Shown: one piece after another, positions 9,072 through 17,663 of the stretch
Layout: every line of letters starts with the position of its first letter
How positions within the stretch are numbered: the first letter of the stretch is position 1
The notes under the pieces: model-generated
The model's database searches: none
Seen by the model: only the letters and a program-made list of their open reading frames with translations
What the model was told of the DNA's origin: nothing
NCBI RefSeq assembly: GCF_019430945.1
Contig: NZ_JAHYCB010000005.1
Location: 558,001 to 622,000 of the forward strand
Source of the DNA: Neorhizobium populisoli
GTDB lineage: Bacteria > Pseudomonadota > Alphaproteobacteria > Rhizobiales > Rhizobiaceae
Length of the DNA: 64,000 nt
Reading direction: 5' to 3'
Position numbers and translations under genes: made by a program

Positions 9072-9086
9072 CGCTCTTCGCATCGC

Positions 9087-9314
9087 CTACAGGCTTCGTT
9101 GAGTATAGATCATCCGGGCCACTCGGAACGAACCTTCTTCCGGAGCACCGCGCCGGTCCCGTCCGTCGAGCATGCCGACATCGCGCTGCCAGCTTTCCGG
9201 CATCTCTTCCATCTCGACGCTGTTTTGATGCTTCCGGAGCAAGCGATTAAACAGTTCAGCCAGAGAGACATGCGGAAAAAGCCGCCCGAAATGCATATGG
9301 GTTACCGAAAACAT
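9087..9314 (-). CDS. Small DUF1127-like protein divergent from second LysR
   Basis: This is a 75-residue protein. The ATG at 9314 has a strong GGAGGT five bases upstream, which decides the start over the in-frame ATG at 9347. The C-terminal half contains MPESWQRDVGMLDGRD, which lines up with LPEELHADVGFAEG of the small gene at 7783 and with the DIGL core of DUF1127 proteins. Histidines and hydrophobic residues dominate the N-terminus (MFSVTHMHFGRLFPHVSLAELF). It is divergent from the LysR gene at 9432 and tail-to-tail with the LysR at 8142. Confidence 0.6.
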   Translation of the reverse strand: MFSVTHMHFGRLFPHVSLAELFNRLLRKHQNSVEMEEMPESWQRDVGMLDGRDRRGAPEEGSFRVARMIYTQRSL

Positions 9315-9325
9315 TGTTGACCTCC

Positions 9326-9406
9326 AACGGGATAAACCCGTTTCCATAGGTTCGTTGTGGAGGTAATGTGCGCCTCGGGATGACGGTTATCCAATCGAAT
9401 AACCGT
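9326..9406. promoter_or_regulatory. Two inverted repeats, candidate LysR operators
   Basis: The 117-bp divergent region before the second LysR gene holds two perfect inverted repeats. The first is AACGGG-ATAAA-CCCGTT at 9326-9342. The second is ACGGTTAT (9383-9390), 8-base spacer, ATAACCGT (9399-9406). The second contains the T-N11-A spacing typical of LysR boxes (T9387 to A9399). It lies 26 bases before the LysR start and so is placed for autoregulation and for control of the divergent small gene. Confidence 0.55.
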
Positions 9407-9431
9407 ATCCATGCATCAAGAGAACTCATCC

Positions 9432-10325
9432 ATGAAAATGTCGAAACAGTTCCCGTTGAATGCCTTGCGGGTGTTCGAATCCGCCGCGCGGCAGATGAGT
9501 TTCACCAAGGCCGGCGAGGAACTGGGGCTGACCCAGACCGCCGTCAGCTATCAGATCAAGCTCCTTGAAGACACACTGAAGGAACAGCTTTTCCTGCGTC
9601 GTCCGAGGCAGGTTTCGTTGACCGAGGCCGGCGAGCGGCTGGCGCCGAGGCTGACGGAAGCTTTCGCCATCATGGAAAGCGCCGTTTCGAGCCTCAGCAA
9701 TGCCGCCGAAAGCACGCTGATCGTTCATTCGACGGCAACCTTCGCCGCGCAATGGCTGGCGCGGCACCTTGGCGCCTTCCAGCTCGAAAACCCCGGCATT
9801 GCCGTGCGGCTCGAAACATCGCAGGACATGATCGATTTCAGCCGCGCGCAGGCGGATGTCGCGATCCGCAGCGGCAAGGGCGATTGGCCGGGCCTCAACC
9901 AGCATTTCCTGATGCGCAACCATTTCACGCCGATGCTGAGCCCGGATCTGGCCGCCACGATCGGCGGCGTGAAAACGCCGGAAGACATCCTCAAACTGCG
10001 GATCATCGATCCGGGCGATCCGTGGTGGCCGTGCTGGCTCGCCGCGGCGGGATTGCCCGATGTCGACCTGACAGGCCGGCCGGTGAGCAAATACGGGGTG
10101 CAGACGCTCGAGGCATCCGCCGCGATTGCCGGGCAAGGCGTTGCGATCCTGCAGCCGGAATTCTACGCCGCCGACATCGCGCTCGGAAGGCTGATCCAGC
10201 CGTTCGACATTCTCGGCAACGACGGCAGCGACTATTGGCTCGTTTATCCGGAGGCCCGCAGGAATTCGAAGAAAATCCGCGCTTTCCGCGACTTTCTTCT
10301 GAAAACCATGCCGGCCTCCGGATAA
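9432..10325 (+). CDS. LysR-family transcriptional regulator (GcvA-like), copy 2
   Basis: This is a 297-residue LysR regulator with the same architecture as the gene at 8142: helix-turn-helix PLNALRVFESAARQMSFTKAGEELG with TQTAVSYQIKLLED, and an effector-binding domain with IAVRLETSQ, DVAIRSG and a C-terminal RNSKKIRAFRDFLL. Similarity to copy 1 runs along the whole length, so this is a tandem duplication that has diverged. An upstream ATG at 9411 is in frame, but 9432 aligns with the paralogue. The operator-like palindromes just upstream suggest autoregulation. Confidence 0.92.
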   Translation: MKMSKQFPLNALRVFESAARQMSFTKAGEELGLTQTAVSYQIKLLEDTLKEQLFLRRPRQVSLTEAGERLAPRLTEAFAIMESAVSSLSNAAESTLIVHSTATFAAQWLARHLGAFQLENPGIAVRLETSQDMIDFSRAQADVAIRSGKGDWPGLNQHFLMRNHFTPMLSPDLAATIGGVKTPEDILKLRIIDPGDPWWPCWLAAAGLPDVDLTGRPVSKYGVQTLEASAAIAGQGVAILQPEFYAADIALGRLIQPFDILGNDGSDYWLVYPEARRNSKKIRAFRDFLLKTMPASG

Positions 10326-10382
10326 CAGTCGGTTTTTAATCCGCCGCATTCCTGGACGAAAAACCGCCTGCGCTTCGAACTC

Positions 10383-10751
10383 TTAGTAACTCATATCCGG
10401 CGCATAAAAGCAGCGCAGGGTATCCTCGGTCGGATAGAGGCAGATGTGATATTCCTCGTCCTGGCTGCGTCGCGCCTGGCTCTGCTGCATCATGAAATGA
10501 TGCGGCTTGGTGATCATTCTATGATCGCCGGGTCCGAGCGAGATGTCATAACCATCCTTGGTGACCTTGACGTTTTTCGTCGAGATCATCTGACAGTCTC
10601 CGGTATGGTTGTCGCCGTTGCAGCAGAAGCCGTCATATTTCCATGTGACCCCGCTCGGGCTGTGCGCCTCGTGCGCTTGGGCCGGAACGGATACGCAGGA
10701 CGCGTACGCAATCATCACACCTGCTACAATACCACGCATATTCCTGGGCAT
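10383..10751 (-). CDS. Small exported cysteine-rich protein
   Basis: This is a 122-residue protein with an N-terminal signal peptide (GIVAGVMIAYASCVSVPAQA, likely cleaved after AQA), so it is exported to the periplasm. The mature part carries WKYDGFCCNGDNHTGDCQMI and ends CLYPTEDTLRCFYAPDMSY. This CC...DC...C layout matches a common alphaproteobacterial family of small secreted hypothetical proteins of unknown role. The ATG at 10751 follows GGAG about nine bases upstream; an ATG at 10739 is also possible. It is divergent from puuD. Confidence 0.72.
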   Translation of the reverse strand: MPRNMRGIVAGVMIAYASCVSVPAQAHEAHSPSGVTWKYDGFCCNGDNHTGDCQMISTKNVKVTKDGYDISLGPGDHRMITKPHHFMMQQSQARRSQDEEYHICLYPTEDTLRCFYAPDMSY

Positions 10752-11061
10752 GAGCTTAATCTCCGTTGATGAATGCCATTCAACGGCGAGCGTGCCACGC
10801 AAAACCCCGGCACCCGCCGGTCACTTGCAATTGTCACGATACGTGAGTCGCCTTAGCCGGCTAACTCCGATTTATTGCGATGCACAATTAAGTACATTCG
10901 ACAATTGTCAACTTCTAAGGTTGCGCGAGAATGAACTCGTGGGAAATGTTCCCGGTTCCACCACGGGAACAATTTACTTGTGGAGAATGCGCCCTTCCCT
11001 CGGCGAGGTTTTTTTCGCAAAGTGACGAGTCGGGGGACAAAGGTGGACGAAGGGGACCTGA
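10752..11061. promoter_or_regulatory. Divergent intergenic region upstream of puuD, with palindrome at 10947-10971
   Basis: This 310-bp region separates the exported-protein gene from puuD. It contains a perfect 8-bp inverted repeat, TGTTCCCG (10947-10954) and CGGGAACA (10964-10971), with a 9-base spacer, about 90 bases before the puuD start. A 10-bp perfect palindrome GACAATTGTC lies just upstream of it. These are candidate operators for the purine regulators. I see no gene in the region. Confidence 0.45.
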
Positions 11062-12288
11062 ATGTATGAATATGCCGTCGCCTGGGAATGGCTGAGTTTT
11101 GCCGCGCGCTGGTTCCATGTGATCACCGGCATCGCGTGGATCGGCTCGTCCTTCTATTTCATCGCGCTCGATCTCGGGCTGGTGAAACGTCCGCATCTGC
11201 CCGTCGGCGCCTATGGCGAGGAATGGCAGGTGCATGGTGGCGGGTTCTATCACATCCAGAAATACCTGGTGGCGCCGGCCCAGATGCCGGAGCACCTGAC
11301 CTGGTTCAAGTTCGAAAGCTATTTCACCTGGCTTTCCGGTTTCCTGATGCTCTGTATCGTCTATTACGGCGGCGCCGATCTCTTTTTGATCGACCGTTCG
11401 GTGATGGATCTCGCGCCCTGGCAGGCAATCCTGATTTCGCTGGCATCGCTCGCCGTCGGCTGGGTCTTCTACGACCAGCTCTGCAAGTCACCGATCGGCA
11501 AGAATACCTGGGGCCTGATGGCGGTGCTCTATGTGGCGTTGGTGGTGATGGCCTGGGGTTATACGCAGGTCTTCACCGGCCGTGCAGCCTTCCTGCATCT
11601 CGGCGCGTTTACCGCGACGATCATGTCGGCCAACGTTTTCTTCATCATCATCCCCAACCAGAAGATCGTCGTCGCGGATCTGATCGCCGGCCGCACGCCG
11701 GACCCGAAATACGGCGTCATCGCCAAGCAGCGCTCGCTGCACAACAACTACCTGACGCTGCCCGTCATCTTCTTCATGCTGTCGAACCATTATCCGCTGG
11801 CCTTCGCCACCCAGTTCAACTGGGTGATCGCCGCGCTGGTCTTCCTGATGGGCGTCACCATCCGCCATTGGTTCAACACGACGCACGCGAGAAAAGGCAG
11901 GCCGACCTGGACCTGGCTGGTTACGGTTCTGCTGTTCATCGCCATCATGTGGCTGTCGACCGTGCCGAAAGTGCTGACCGGCGAGACAGAAATCTCCATG
12001 TCGCCGATGAGCCAGAAATTCGCATCGAACACCCATTTCAAGGCGGCGAAGGATGTGGTGCAGGCCCGCTGTTCCATGTGCCATGCGGCAGAACCGGTCT
12101 ATGAAGGTATCCATTTCACCCCCAAATCGGTGAAGCTGGAAACGGATGCGGAAATCGCCGCCCATGCACGGGAAATCTATATCCAGGCGGGCCGAAGCCA
12201 TGCCATGCCACCCGGCAATGTCACCGCCATTTCACCGCAGGAGCGCAAGCTTTTGACGGCGTGGTACGAAAGCACGATATCGCAATGA
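11062..12288 (+). CDS. puuD: Membrane urate oxidase PuuD with C-terminal cytochrome c
   Basis: PuuD oxidises urate to 5-hydroxyisourate at the inner membrane and sends electrons to the respiratory chain, in place of soluble urate oxidase. It has 408 residues. The N-terminal part has about eight hydrophobic segments (for example WFHVITGIAWIGSSFYFIAL, FHLGAFTATIMSANVFFIII) with conserved histidines, as in the urate-oxidase N-terminal domain. The C-terminus has a single cytochrome c haem site, CSMCH, at about residues 336-340, with a likely distal methionine in HAMPPGN. It overlaps the guaD start by four bases (ATGA), so the two are translationally coupled. Confidence 0.94.
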   Translation: MYEYAVAWEWLSFAARWFHVITGIAWIGSSFYFIALDLGLVKRPHLPVGAYGEEWQVHGGGFYHIQKYLVAPAQMPEHLTWFKFESYFTWLSGFLMLCIVYYGGADLFLIDRSVMDLAPWQAILISLASLAVGWVFYDQLCKSPIGKNTWGLMAVLYVALVVMAWGYTQVFTGRAAFLHLGAFTATIMSANVFFIIIPNQKIVVADLIAGRTPDPKYGVIAKQRSLHNNYLTLPVIFFMLSNHYPLAFATQFNWVIAALVFLMGVTIRHWFNTTHARKGRPTWTWLVTVLLFIAIMWLSTVPKVLTGETEISMSPMSQKFASNTHFKAAKDVVQARCSMCHAAEPVYEGIHFTPKSVKLETDAEIAAHAREIYIQAGRSHAMPPGNVTAISPQERKLLTAWYESTISQ

Positions 12289-13601
12289 CTGATAAATTGA
12301 TCCGTGGCCGCTTGCTCTCTTTCAAGCGCGCACCGCTCTCGCTGACCGATACGGAAAGCTATCTCTACGAGAGTGATGGCGCATTGTTGGTCGTAGATGG
12401 CAAGATCAAGGCCGCCGGCGACTATGCGGCCGTGAAGGCTCAAGCTCCTGATGGCGTCGAGGAGATCGATCACCGCCCGCATCTCATCTTGCCGGGCTTC
12501 ATCGACATGCACATGCATTTTCCGCAGATGCAGGTCATCGCCTCCTATGCCGCCAATCTGCTCGAATGGCTGAACACCTACACGTTCCCGGAAGAATGCC
12601 GCTTCGTCGAAAGCGAGCACGCAGCCCGCATCGCCACGCATTTCTACGATGAGCTTCTCCGCCATGGCACGACCACCGCCGTCGCCTATTGCTCCGTCCA
12701 CAAGACCTCGGCCGACGCCTATTTCGCGGAAGCCATGCGGCGCGGCATGTGCATGGTCGGCGGCAAGGTGATGATGGACCGCAATGCCCCGCAGGGCCTG
12801 CTCGACACGCCGGAAATGGGCTATGACGAAACCCGTCAGGTGATCGCCGACTGGCACGGCAAGGGCCGCAACCACGTCGCCATCACGCCGCGCTTCGCGA
12901 TCACCTCGACGCCGGCTCAGATGGAGGCGACGCAGACGCTGGCGCAAGAGTTTCCCGATCTCTTCATCCAGACGCATCTTTCCGAAAACCACGACGAGAT
13001 CCGCTACACCTGCGAGCTTTATCCGGAAGCGTTCGACTATACGGATATCTACGCCCGCTACGGCCTGCTGGGCAAAAAGACCCTGCTCGGCCACGCGATC
13101 CACCTTTCCGAGCGTGAGGCGGACGTGCTTTCCGAAGCCGGCGCGGTCGCGGTCCATTGCCCCACCTCCAACCTTTTCCTCGGCTCCGGCCTCTTCCCGA
13201 TGAAGGCCCTGATGCGGCGGGAGAAGCCGGTGCGCGTTGCGGTCGCCACCGATATCGGCGGCGGCTCCAGCTATTCCATGCTGAAGACGATGGATGAGGC
13301 CTACAAGATCCAGCAATTGCTCGGCGAACGCCTCAACCCGCTCGAAAGCTTCTACCTGATGACCAGAGGCAATGCCGAGGCGTTGTCTATGGCGGACGAC
13401 ATCGGCACGCTGGAGCCTGGCACAGCTGCCGACCTCGTGGTGCTGAACGCCGCCCCGACTCCGGCGATGAAGCTGCGCATGGAGACCGTCAAGACGCTGG
13501 CGGAAGAACTCTTCCTGTTGCAGACCATGGGCGATGATCGCGCGGTAGTGGAAACCTACGTGTCCGGAAATGGCATGAAGCCGAAACACGCAAGCATGTA
13601 G
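12285..13601 (+). CDS. guaD: Guanine deaminase
   Basis: Guanine deaminase converts guanine to xanthine, feeding xanthine dehydrogenase. It has 438 residues, the usual length. It is an amidohydrolase: PGFIDMHMHFPQMQ carries the HxH zinc ligands and the guanine deaminase signature, EWLNTYTFPEE follows, then QTHLSEN, GHAIHLSEREADVL, HCPTSNLFLGSG and the metal/catalytic aspartate in VATDIGGGSSYSM. The ATG at 12285 overlaps the puuD stop; the upstream in-frame start at 12261 lies inside puuD and is less likely. Confidence 0.95.
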   Translation: MTDKLIRGRLLSFKRAPLSLTDTESYLYESDGALLVVDGKIKAAGDYAAVKAQAPDGVEEIDHRPHLILPGFIDMHMHFPQMQVIASYAANLLEWLNTYTFPEECRFVESEHAARIATHFYDELLRHGTTTAVAYCSVHKTSADAYFAEAMRRGMCMVGGKVMMDRNAPQGLLDTPEMGYDETRQVIADWHGKGRNHVAITPRFAITSTPAQMEATQTLAQEFPDLFIQTHLSENHDEIRYTCELYPEAFDYTDIYARYGLLGKKTLLGHAIHLSEREADVLSEAGAVAVHCPTSNLFLGSGLFPMKALMRREKPVRVAVATDIGGGSSYSMLKTMDEAYKIQQLLGERLNPLESFYLMTRGNAEALSMADDIGTLEPGTAADLVVLNAAPTPAMKLRMETVKTLAEELFLLQTMGDDRAVVETYVSGNGMKPKHASM

Positions 13602-13890
13602 CAACAACAAACCACACGCAGCGCGATATGCTTTCGGGCTTTAAAATTAGCAAATATCAAAAACGGAAAATCTGACGTTTAAGCCACTATAAACTATAAA
13701 CAATTAGATTGCCCCTGACGGAAACAACGGCGGCCATGACGGCGCAACGCCTCCGTTATCCATTCACTTCCTTGGCCGAACCCTCCGCAAACTGACACGA
13801 TGCCGCCAACGCAACCACTCCCGGTCGCGGGCTGCGCACCCTCAGCGCCGCCGGGTTCGCATCCGGCTATTTTGAAATCGTGAGGGGACG

Positions 13891-15906
13891 ATGTCGTTTC
13901 TTAAGAATGCCAGCATTCGCACTAAAATTCTTTCGGTGATCATTCCGCTCTGCGTCGTCGGCCTCGGGGCAGCCGGCTTCCTGGCAGAGAGCTACAAGAC
14001 GGCGGACACCGCCTATACCACCTTCATCACGACGGATACGGTCACAGCGGTTGAAATCGCCCGTGCCAACCGCAGCGTTTCGGCTTTGGGCTATAGCGCC
14101 TATCAGGTCATGGCTTATGACCAGGACGATCCGCAACTGAAGACGGCGACCGAGTCCTACAAACGCAGCGTGACGAGCCTCATGACCCGGTTCGCCACGA
14201 TCAAGGCAGCCGTGCCGTCCAAGGGTTCTGAGATCGATGCGCTGATCAAGCGGATAACCGATGTCACCGCCCTGACCGACAAGGCAGTCCAGCTCGGACA
14301 GACGAACGAGACCAGCAAGGAAGCGAAGACCACCCTGGTCAAGGCAGACGTGCTGATCAGCTCCCTGACCACCGACATCGCTGCCTTCCTCGACAAGTAC
14401 AACACTGATCTGGCCAATACCGGCAAAAAGCTGACGGCGCAGACGGATTCGACGATCTTCAAGTCGCTCGCGACACTCGCCGTGGTCTTTGCCGTTGGCA
14501 TCATCGCCGCTCTGCTGATCGCCGCCAAGGGCATCACCACCCCGATCGCCCGCCTGCGTGAGCGCATGACTTCGCTTGCCGCTGGCCAGAGCCAAGCGCC
14601 GGTGGAAGGTCAGGACCGTCGCGACGAACTCGGCCAGATGGCCGCCGCCGTCGCGATCTTCCGCGACAACGCCATTGAGCGTGCCCGCCTCGAGCAGGAA
14701 GCCAACAGCAACCGCTCGCTTTCGGAGCGTGAACGTCAGGACCGCCAAGCGCAGAAGGCACGCGAGGCAGCCGATACGCAGTTCGCCGTCGAACAGCTCG
14801 CCACCGGCCTCGGCAAACTCGCCAATGGCGACGTTGCCTACCGCCTCAACAGCCCGTTCGTCGCGCATCTCGACTCGCTGCGCGCCAACTTCAACGACTC
14901 CGTTGCCAACCTGCAGGAAACGCTGAGCGCCGTCGGCGACAATGCCCGCGGCATCGATGCCGGCGCCAACGAAATCCGCACCGCTGCCGACAACCTCTCC
15001 AAGCGCACCGAGCAGCAGGCGGCTTCAGTCGAAGAGACCGCCGCCGCACTGGAACAGATCACTACGACGGTGAAGGACTCCAGCCGCCGTGCCGAAGAAG
15101 TCGGCAAACTGGTGGGCAAGGCGCGTGATGGCGCCGAAAAGTCTGGTCAGGTCGTCGACAAGGCCGTGACCGCAATGAACGAGATCGAACGCTCGTCCTC
15201 GGAGATCACCAACATTATCAGCGTGATCGACGATATCGCCTTCCAGACCAACCTGCTCGCCTTGAATGCCGGTGTCGAAGCGGCCCGTGCAGGCGAGGCC
15301 GGCAAGGGCTTTGCGGTCGTCGCGCAGGAGGTTCGCGAACTCGCACAGCGTTCCGCCAAGGCCGCCAAGGAGATCAAGGACCTGATCAACACCTCCGGCC
15401 AGCATGTGCGCACCGGCGTGAGCCTGGTCGGCGAAACCGGCGAAGCGCTGCAGGTGATCGTCGCGGAAGTTCAGGAGATCAACCGGCACGTAACGGCTAT
15501 CGTCGAATCCTCGCGCGAACAGTCGACCGGTCTTCAGGAGATCAATACGGCCGTCAACACGATGGACCAGGGCACCCAGCAGAATGCAGCGATGGTGGAA
15601 GAATCCACCGCCGCCAGCCACGGCCTTGCCCGCGAGGCGGCAGCCCTCAACCAGCTGCTTTCCCGCTTCAACCTCGGCCAGGGCGGCAGCGTCCGCGCAG
15701 CCTCCTACACTCCTGCTCCCGCGGCACCCCGCACGCCGGCACATGCCCCGGCAAAGACGACGGCTGCACCGGTTCGATCCGCATCGCCTGTCACCCGGCC
15801 GGTCGCCTCGCCGGCCCGCGCGCTCGGCAACAAGCTCGCCAGCGCTTTCGGCGGCGGCTCTTCCGCCTCGGCAGCAGCCGCGGACCAGTCCTGGGAAGAG
15901 TTCTGA
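13891..15906 (+). CDS. Methyl-accepting chemotaxis protein
   Basis: This is a 671-residue inner-membrane chemoreceptor. The order is a transmembrane helix at about residues 13-33, a helical periplasmic sensor domain of about 155 residues, a second transmembrane helix at about 188-210 ([18 protein letters not shown]), HAMP, a second HAMP-like segment near 300-350 ([13 protein letters not shown]), then the signalling domain with the hairpin tip [23 protein letters not shown]. An alanine/proline-rich linker leads to the C-terminal QSWEEF, which resembles the CheR/CheB-docking pentapeptide. The ligand is unknown; proximity to purine genes is only suggestive. The start follows GAGGGGACG. Confidence 0.94.
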   Translation: MSFLKNASIRTKILSVIIPLCVVGLGAAGFLAESYKTADTAYTTFITTDTVTAVEIARANRSVSALGYSAYQVMAYDQDDPQLKTATESYKRSVTSLMTRFATIKAAVPSKGSEIDALIKRITDVTALTDKAVQLGQTNETSKEAKTTLVKADVLISSLTTDIAAFLDKYNTDLANTGKKLTAQTDSTIFKSLATLAVVFAVGIIAALLIAAKGITTPIARLRERMTSLAAGQSQAPVEGQDRRDELGQMAAAVAIFRDNAIERARLEQEANSNRSLSERERQDRQAQKAREAADTQFAVEQLATGLGKLANGDVAYRLNSPFVAHLDSLRANFNDSVANLQETLSAVGDNARGIDAGANEIRTAADNLSKRTEQQAASVEETAAALEQITTTVKDSSRRAEEVGKLVGKARDGAEKSGQVVDKAVTAMNEIERSSSEITNIISVIDDIAFQTNLLALNAGVEAARAGEAGKGFAVVAQEVRELAQRSAKAAKEIKDLINTSGQHVRTGVSLVGETGEALQVIVAEVQEINRHVTAIVESSREQSTGLQEINTAVNTMDQGTQQNAAMVEESTAASHGLAREAAALNQLLSRFNLGQGGSVRAASYTPAPAAPRTPAHAPAKTTAAPVRSASPVTRPVASPARALGNKLASAFGGGSSASAAAADQSWEEF

Positions 15907-15932
15907 GCCTCGGGCTTGGATTGAAACAACAG

Positions 15933-15963
15933 GCGGGCGGCTTCAGCCGCCCGCTTTCGTTTT
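15933..15963 (+). terminator. Intrinsic terminator after the chemoreceptor gene
   Basis: A 10-bp perfect stem, GCGGGCGGCT (15933-15942) and AGCCGCCCGC (15945-15954), has a two-base loop and is followed by TTTCGTTTT. It lies between the convergent chemoreceptor and SDR genes. Confidence 0.85.
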
Positions 15964-15969
15964 AAGTCT

Positions 15970-16773
15970 TCAGACAGTCGGCACGGTGCCGCCGTCGATC
16001 GTATATTCCGCCCCATGGATCGCGGCGGCACGATCCGACGCCAGGAAGGCGACGAGCTCCGCCACCTCTTCCGGCCACGCGGGACGACCGATCGGAATGC
16101 CGCCGAGTGCATCCATGATGCTCCGTTTCGCCGCTTCCGCATCAATATTGCCTGCCTCGGAAATACGCGACACCAGCCGGTCGGAAGCCTCCGTCATGAT
16201 CCAGCCCGGCGCGACTGCCGTCACCCGGACACCCTTCGGGCCGAGCTCCTTCGACAACGCCTTGCTGTAGGTGGTGAGCGCCGCCTTGGCTGCCGCATAA
16301 GCAATCGTCGCATCGTGCAGCGGCAACCGGCGCTGGATCGACGAGACATGGATGACGACGCCCCGGCCTTGAGCGATCATCGGTGGCAATAGAAGCCGGT
16401 CGAGCCGCACTGCCGCCATCAGGTTGACATTCAGCTCTGCCTGCCAGTCGTGCTCCGTCAGCGCTGCAAATCCGCCGCCCGGCGACGACGAACCGCCGAC
16501 CACATGCACGAGGACATCCACCCCGCCAAGCTTTTCCAGCACGGCGGACGCGAGGTCTTCGACACCTGCCGGCGTCGATAGATCGGCATTGACGAACACG
16601 TCAGGCTTGAGCCCGTCCGGCAGACCGGAGCGGGCACTCGTAGCGGTCATCGCCCCCGCTGCCGCAAACCGGCGCAGGATCGCGGCGCCGGCACCCTTGG
16701 TGCCGCCGGTGACGACGACGCGCTTTCCGGAAAACTCATCCGGGATGATCGGGAAATCTCGAGCCGCGATCAT
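15970..16773 (-). CDS. SDR-family oxidoreductase
   Basis: This is a classical short-chain dehydrogenase/reductase of 267 residues. It shows the cofactor motif [11 protein letters not shown] (TGxxxGxG), the NADLS strand, a structural VHVVGG region, the catalytic serine in [10 protein letters not shown] and the YxxxK pair in [18 protein letters not shown] and the C-terminal [12 protein letters not shown] are typical. The substrate is unknown. Its ATG at 16773 shares one base with the stop of the upstream SnoaL-like gene (TGATG), so the two form an operon opposite the HxlR regulator. The open frame continues upstream to 16953, but that part overlaps the neighbour. Confidence 0.9.
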   Translation of the reverse strand: MIAARDFPIIPDEFSGKRVVVTGGTKGAGAAILRRFAAAGAMTATSARSGLPDGLKPDVFVNADLSTPAGVEDLASAVLEKLGGVDVLVHVVGGSSSPGGGFAALTEHDWQAELNVNLMAAVRLDRLLLPPMIAQGRGVVIHVSSIQRRLPLHDATIAYAAAKAALTTYSKALSKELGPKGVRVTAVAPGWIMTEASDRLVSRISEAGNIDAEAAKRSIMDALGGIPIGRPAWPEEVAELVAFLASDRAAAIHGAEYTIDGGTVPTV

Positions 16774-17099
16774 CAGCCGATCTCCAGATCGGTAATGCGG
16801 TCGTCGGTCAGTCCGAACTTGTAGTGCAAAATGGCCGGGCTGCCGGGAAAACTGCCGCTGACGAGCGCGGCGACTTGATAGGTCTCGCCGTTCCAGTCGA
16901 GATCCTTCATTTCGGCAGTCGCCCGGTATTTCCGTGTGGTCTTTTCCATCCACGCACGGATTTCCGCCGTTCCACGCATCTCTTCGCCTTCATCGCGAAC
17001 GGTAGCTGCATCTGAAAATGGCAAAAGCATGCCTTCGATATCATGTCGATTGTTGGCAGCAAAATAGGCTGCCAAAGCCTCTGGCAATGGCTGTGTCAT
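16773..17099 (-). CDS. SnoaL-like / NTF2-fold protein
   Basis: This is a 108-residue cytoplasmic protein with the NTF2-like cone fold: an N-terminal helix ([21 protein letters not shown]), then [27 protein letters not shown], the usual ring-binding pattern of SnoaL-like proteins, and a C-terminal sheet ending [12 protein letters not shown]. The ATG at 17099 is preceded by GAGGA at five bases, which decides it over the ATG at 17111. It is the first gene of a two-gene operon with the SDR and may bind the SDR substrate or product. Confidence 0.8.
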   Translation of the reverse strand: MTQPLPEALAAYFAANNRHDIEGMLLPFSDAATVRDEGEEMRGTAEIRAWMEKTTRKYRATAEMKDLDWNGETYQVAALVSGSFPGSPAILHYKFGLTDDRITDLEIG

Positions 17100-17187
17100 G
17101 TCTGTCCTCATTGATATGGAGGACGGGGCGCCACCGTCCGGAAGCAATCGCATTGCTTGAGCGGCAAGATGGCGTTACCCTCAAAAA

Positions 17188-17577
17188 ATGACAAGTACGC
17201 ACGAAAAAGTAGGGTACTTACCCGGAAGTAAGGCCGCCGAAAACATGACGCCCTCTTCCGCGGCCGAAGGCGTGGAAAACGTCCTGCGTATGCTGGAGGG
17301 CCGCTGGAAACTCGTCATCCTTTTCCACCTCTTCGGCGGCAAGGTGCTGCGATTCTCCGATCTGGAACGGGCAATCCCGGCAATCTCGCAGAAAATGCTG
17401 ATCCAGCAATTGCGCCAGATGGAGACGGACGGCATCGTCAGGCGCATCGTCCATCATCAGGTTCCGCCCAAGGTGGAATACTGCCTCACCGACTGGGGAC
17501 AATCGCTTTGCCCGGCGCTAGACGCCCTTCTCAAATGGGCGGCGATGAAGCCTGTAACGCCGGAAGATGTATCGTAA
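17188..17577 (+). CDS. HxlR-family transcriptional regulator
   Basis: This is a 129-residue winged-helix regulator of the HxlR (DUF24) type: VLRMLEGRWKLVILFHLFGGKVLRFSDLERAIPAISQKMLIQQLRQME is the family's core read in segments, followed by the wing VPPKVEYCLTDWGQSL. One cysteine is in the wing and one near the C-terminus (LCPAL); HxlR proteins often sense thiol or quinone/aldehyde stress through cysteines. It is divergent from the SnoaL/SDR operon. The annotated ATG at 17188 has no clear ribosome site; an ATG at 17245 would remove 19 residues and leave operator-like repeats upstream. Confidence 0.88.
   Translation: MTSTHEKVGYLPGSKAAENMTPSSAAEGVENVLRMLEGRWKLVILFHLFGGKVLRFSDLERAIPAISQKMLIQQLRQMETDGIVRRIVHHQVPPKVEYCLTDWGQSLCPALDALLKWAAMKPVTPEDVS
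17193..17232. promoter_or_regulatory. Candidate HxlR operator repeats
   Basis: Two inverted repeats overlap: AAGTAC (17193-17198) with GTACTT (17214-17219), and CTTAC (17217-17221) with GTAAG (17228-17232). GTAC/CTTAC palindromes are typical of HxlR-type operators. They fall within the first 15 codons if translation starts at 17188, but upstream of the alternative start at 17245. Confidence 0.45.
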
Positions 17578-17663
17578 AAACGCTGCATACACTGGACGAA
17601 TCCGCTGGCGGTGCGCGCCGGATATGGTAGTTCTCCGAGAGCATCCCGGAGGAAGATGAAGAC

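Noticed and set aside
10328..10365. CGGTTTTT / AAAAACCG pair after the second LysR gene
   Set aside because: The loop is about 20 bases and the stem is AT-rich and short, so it is not a convincing terminator.
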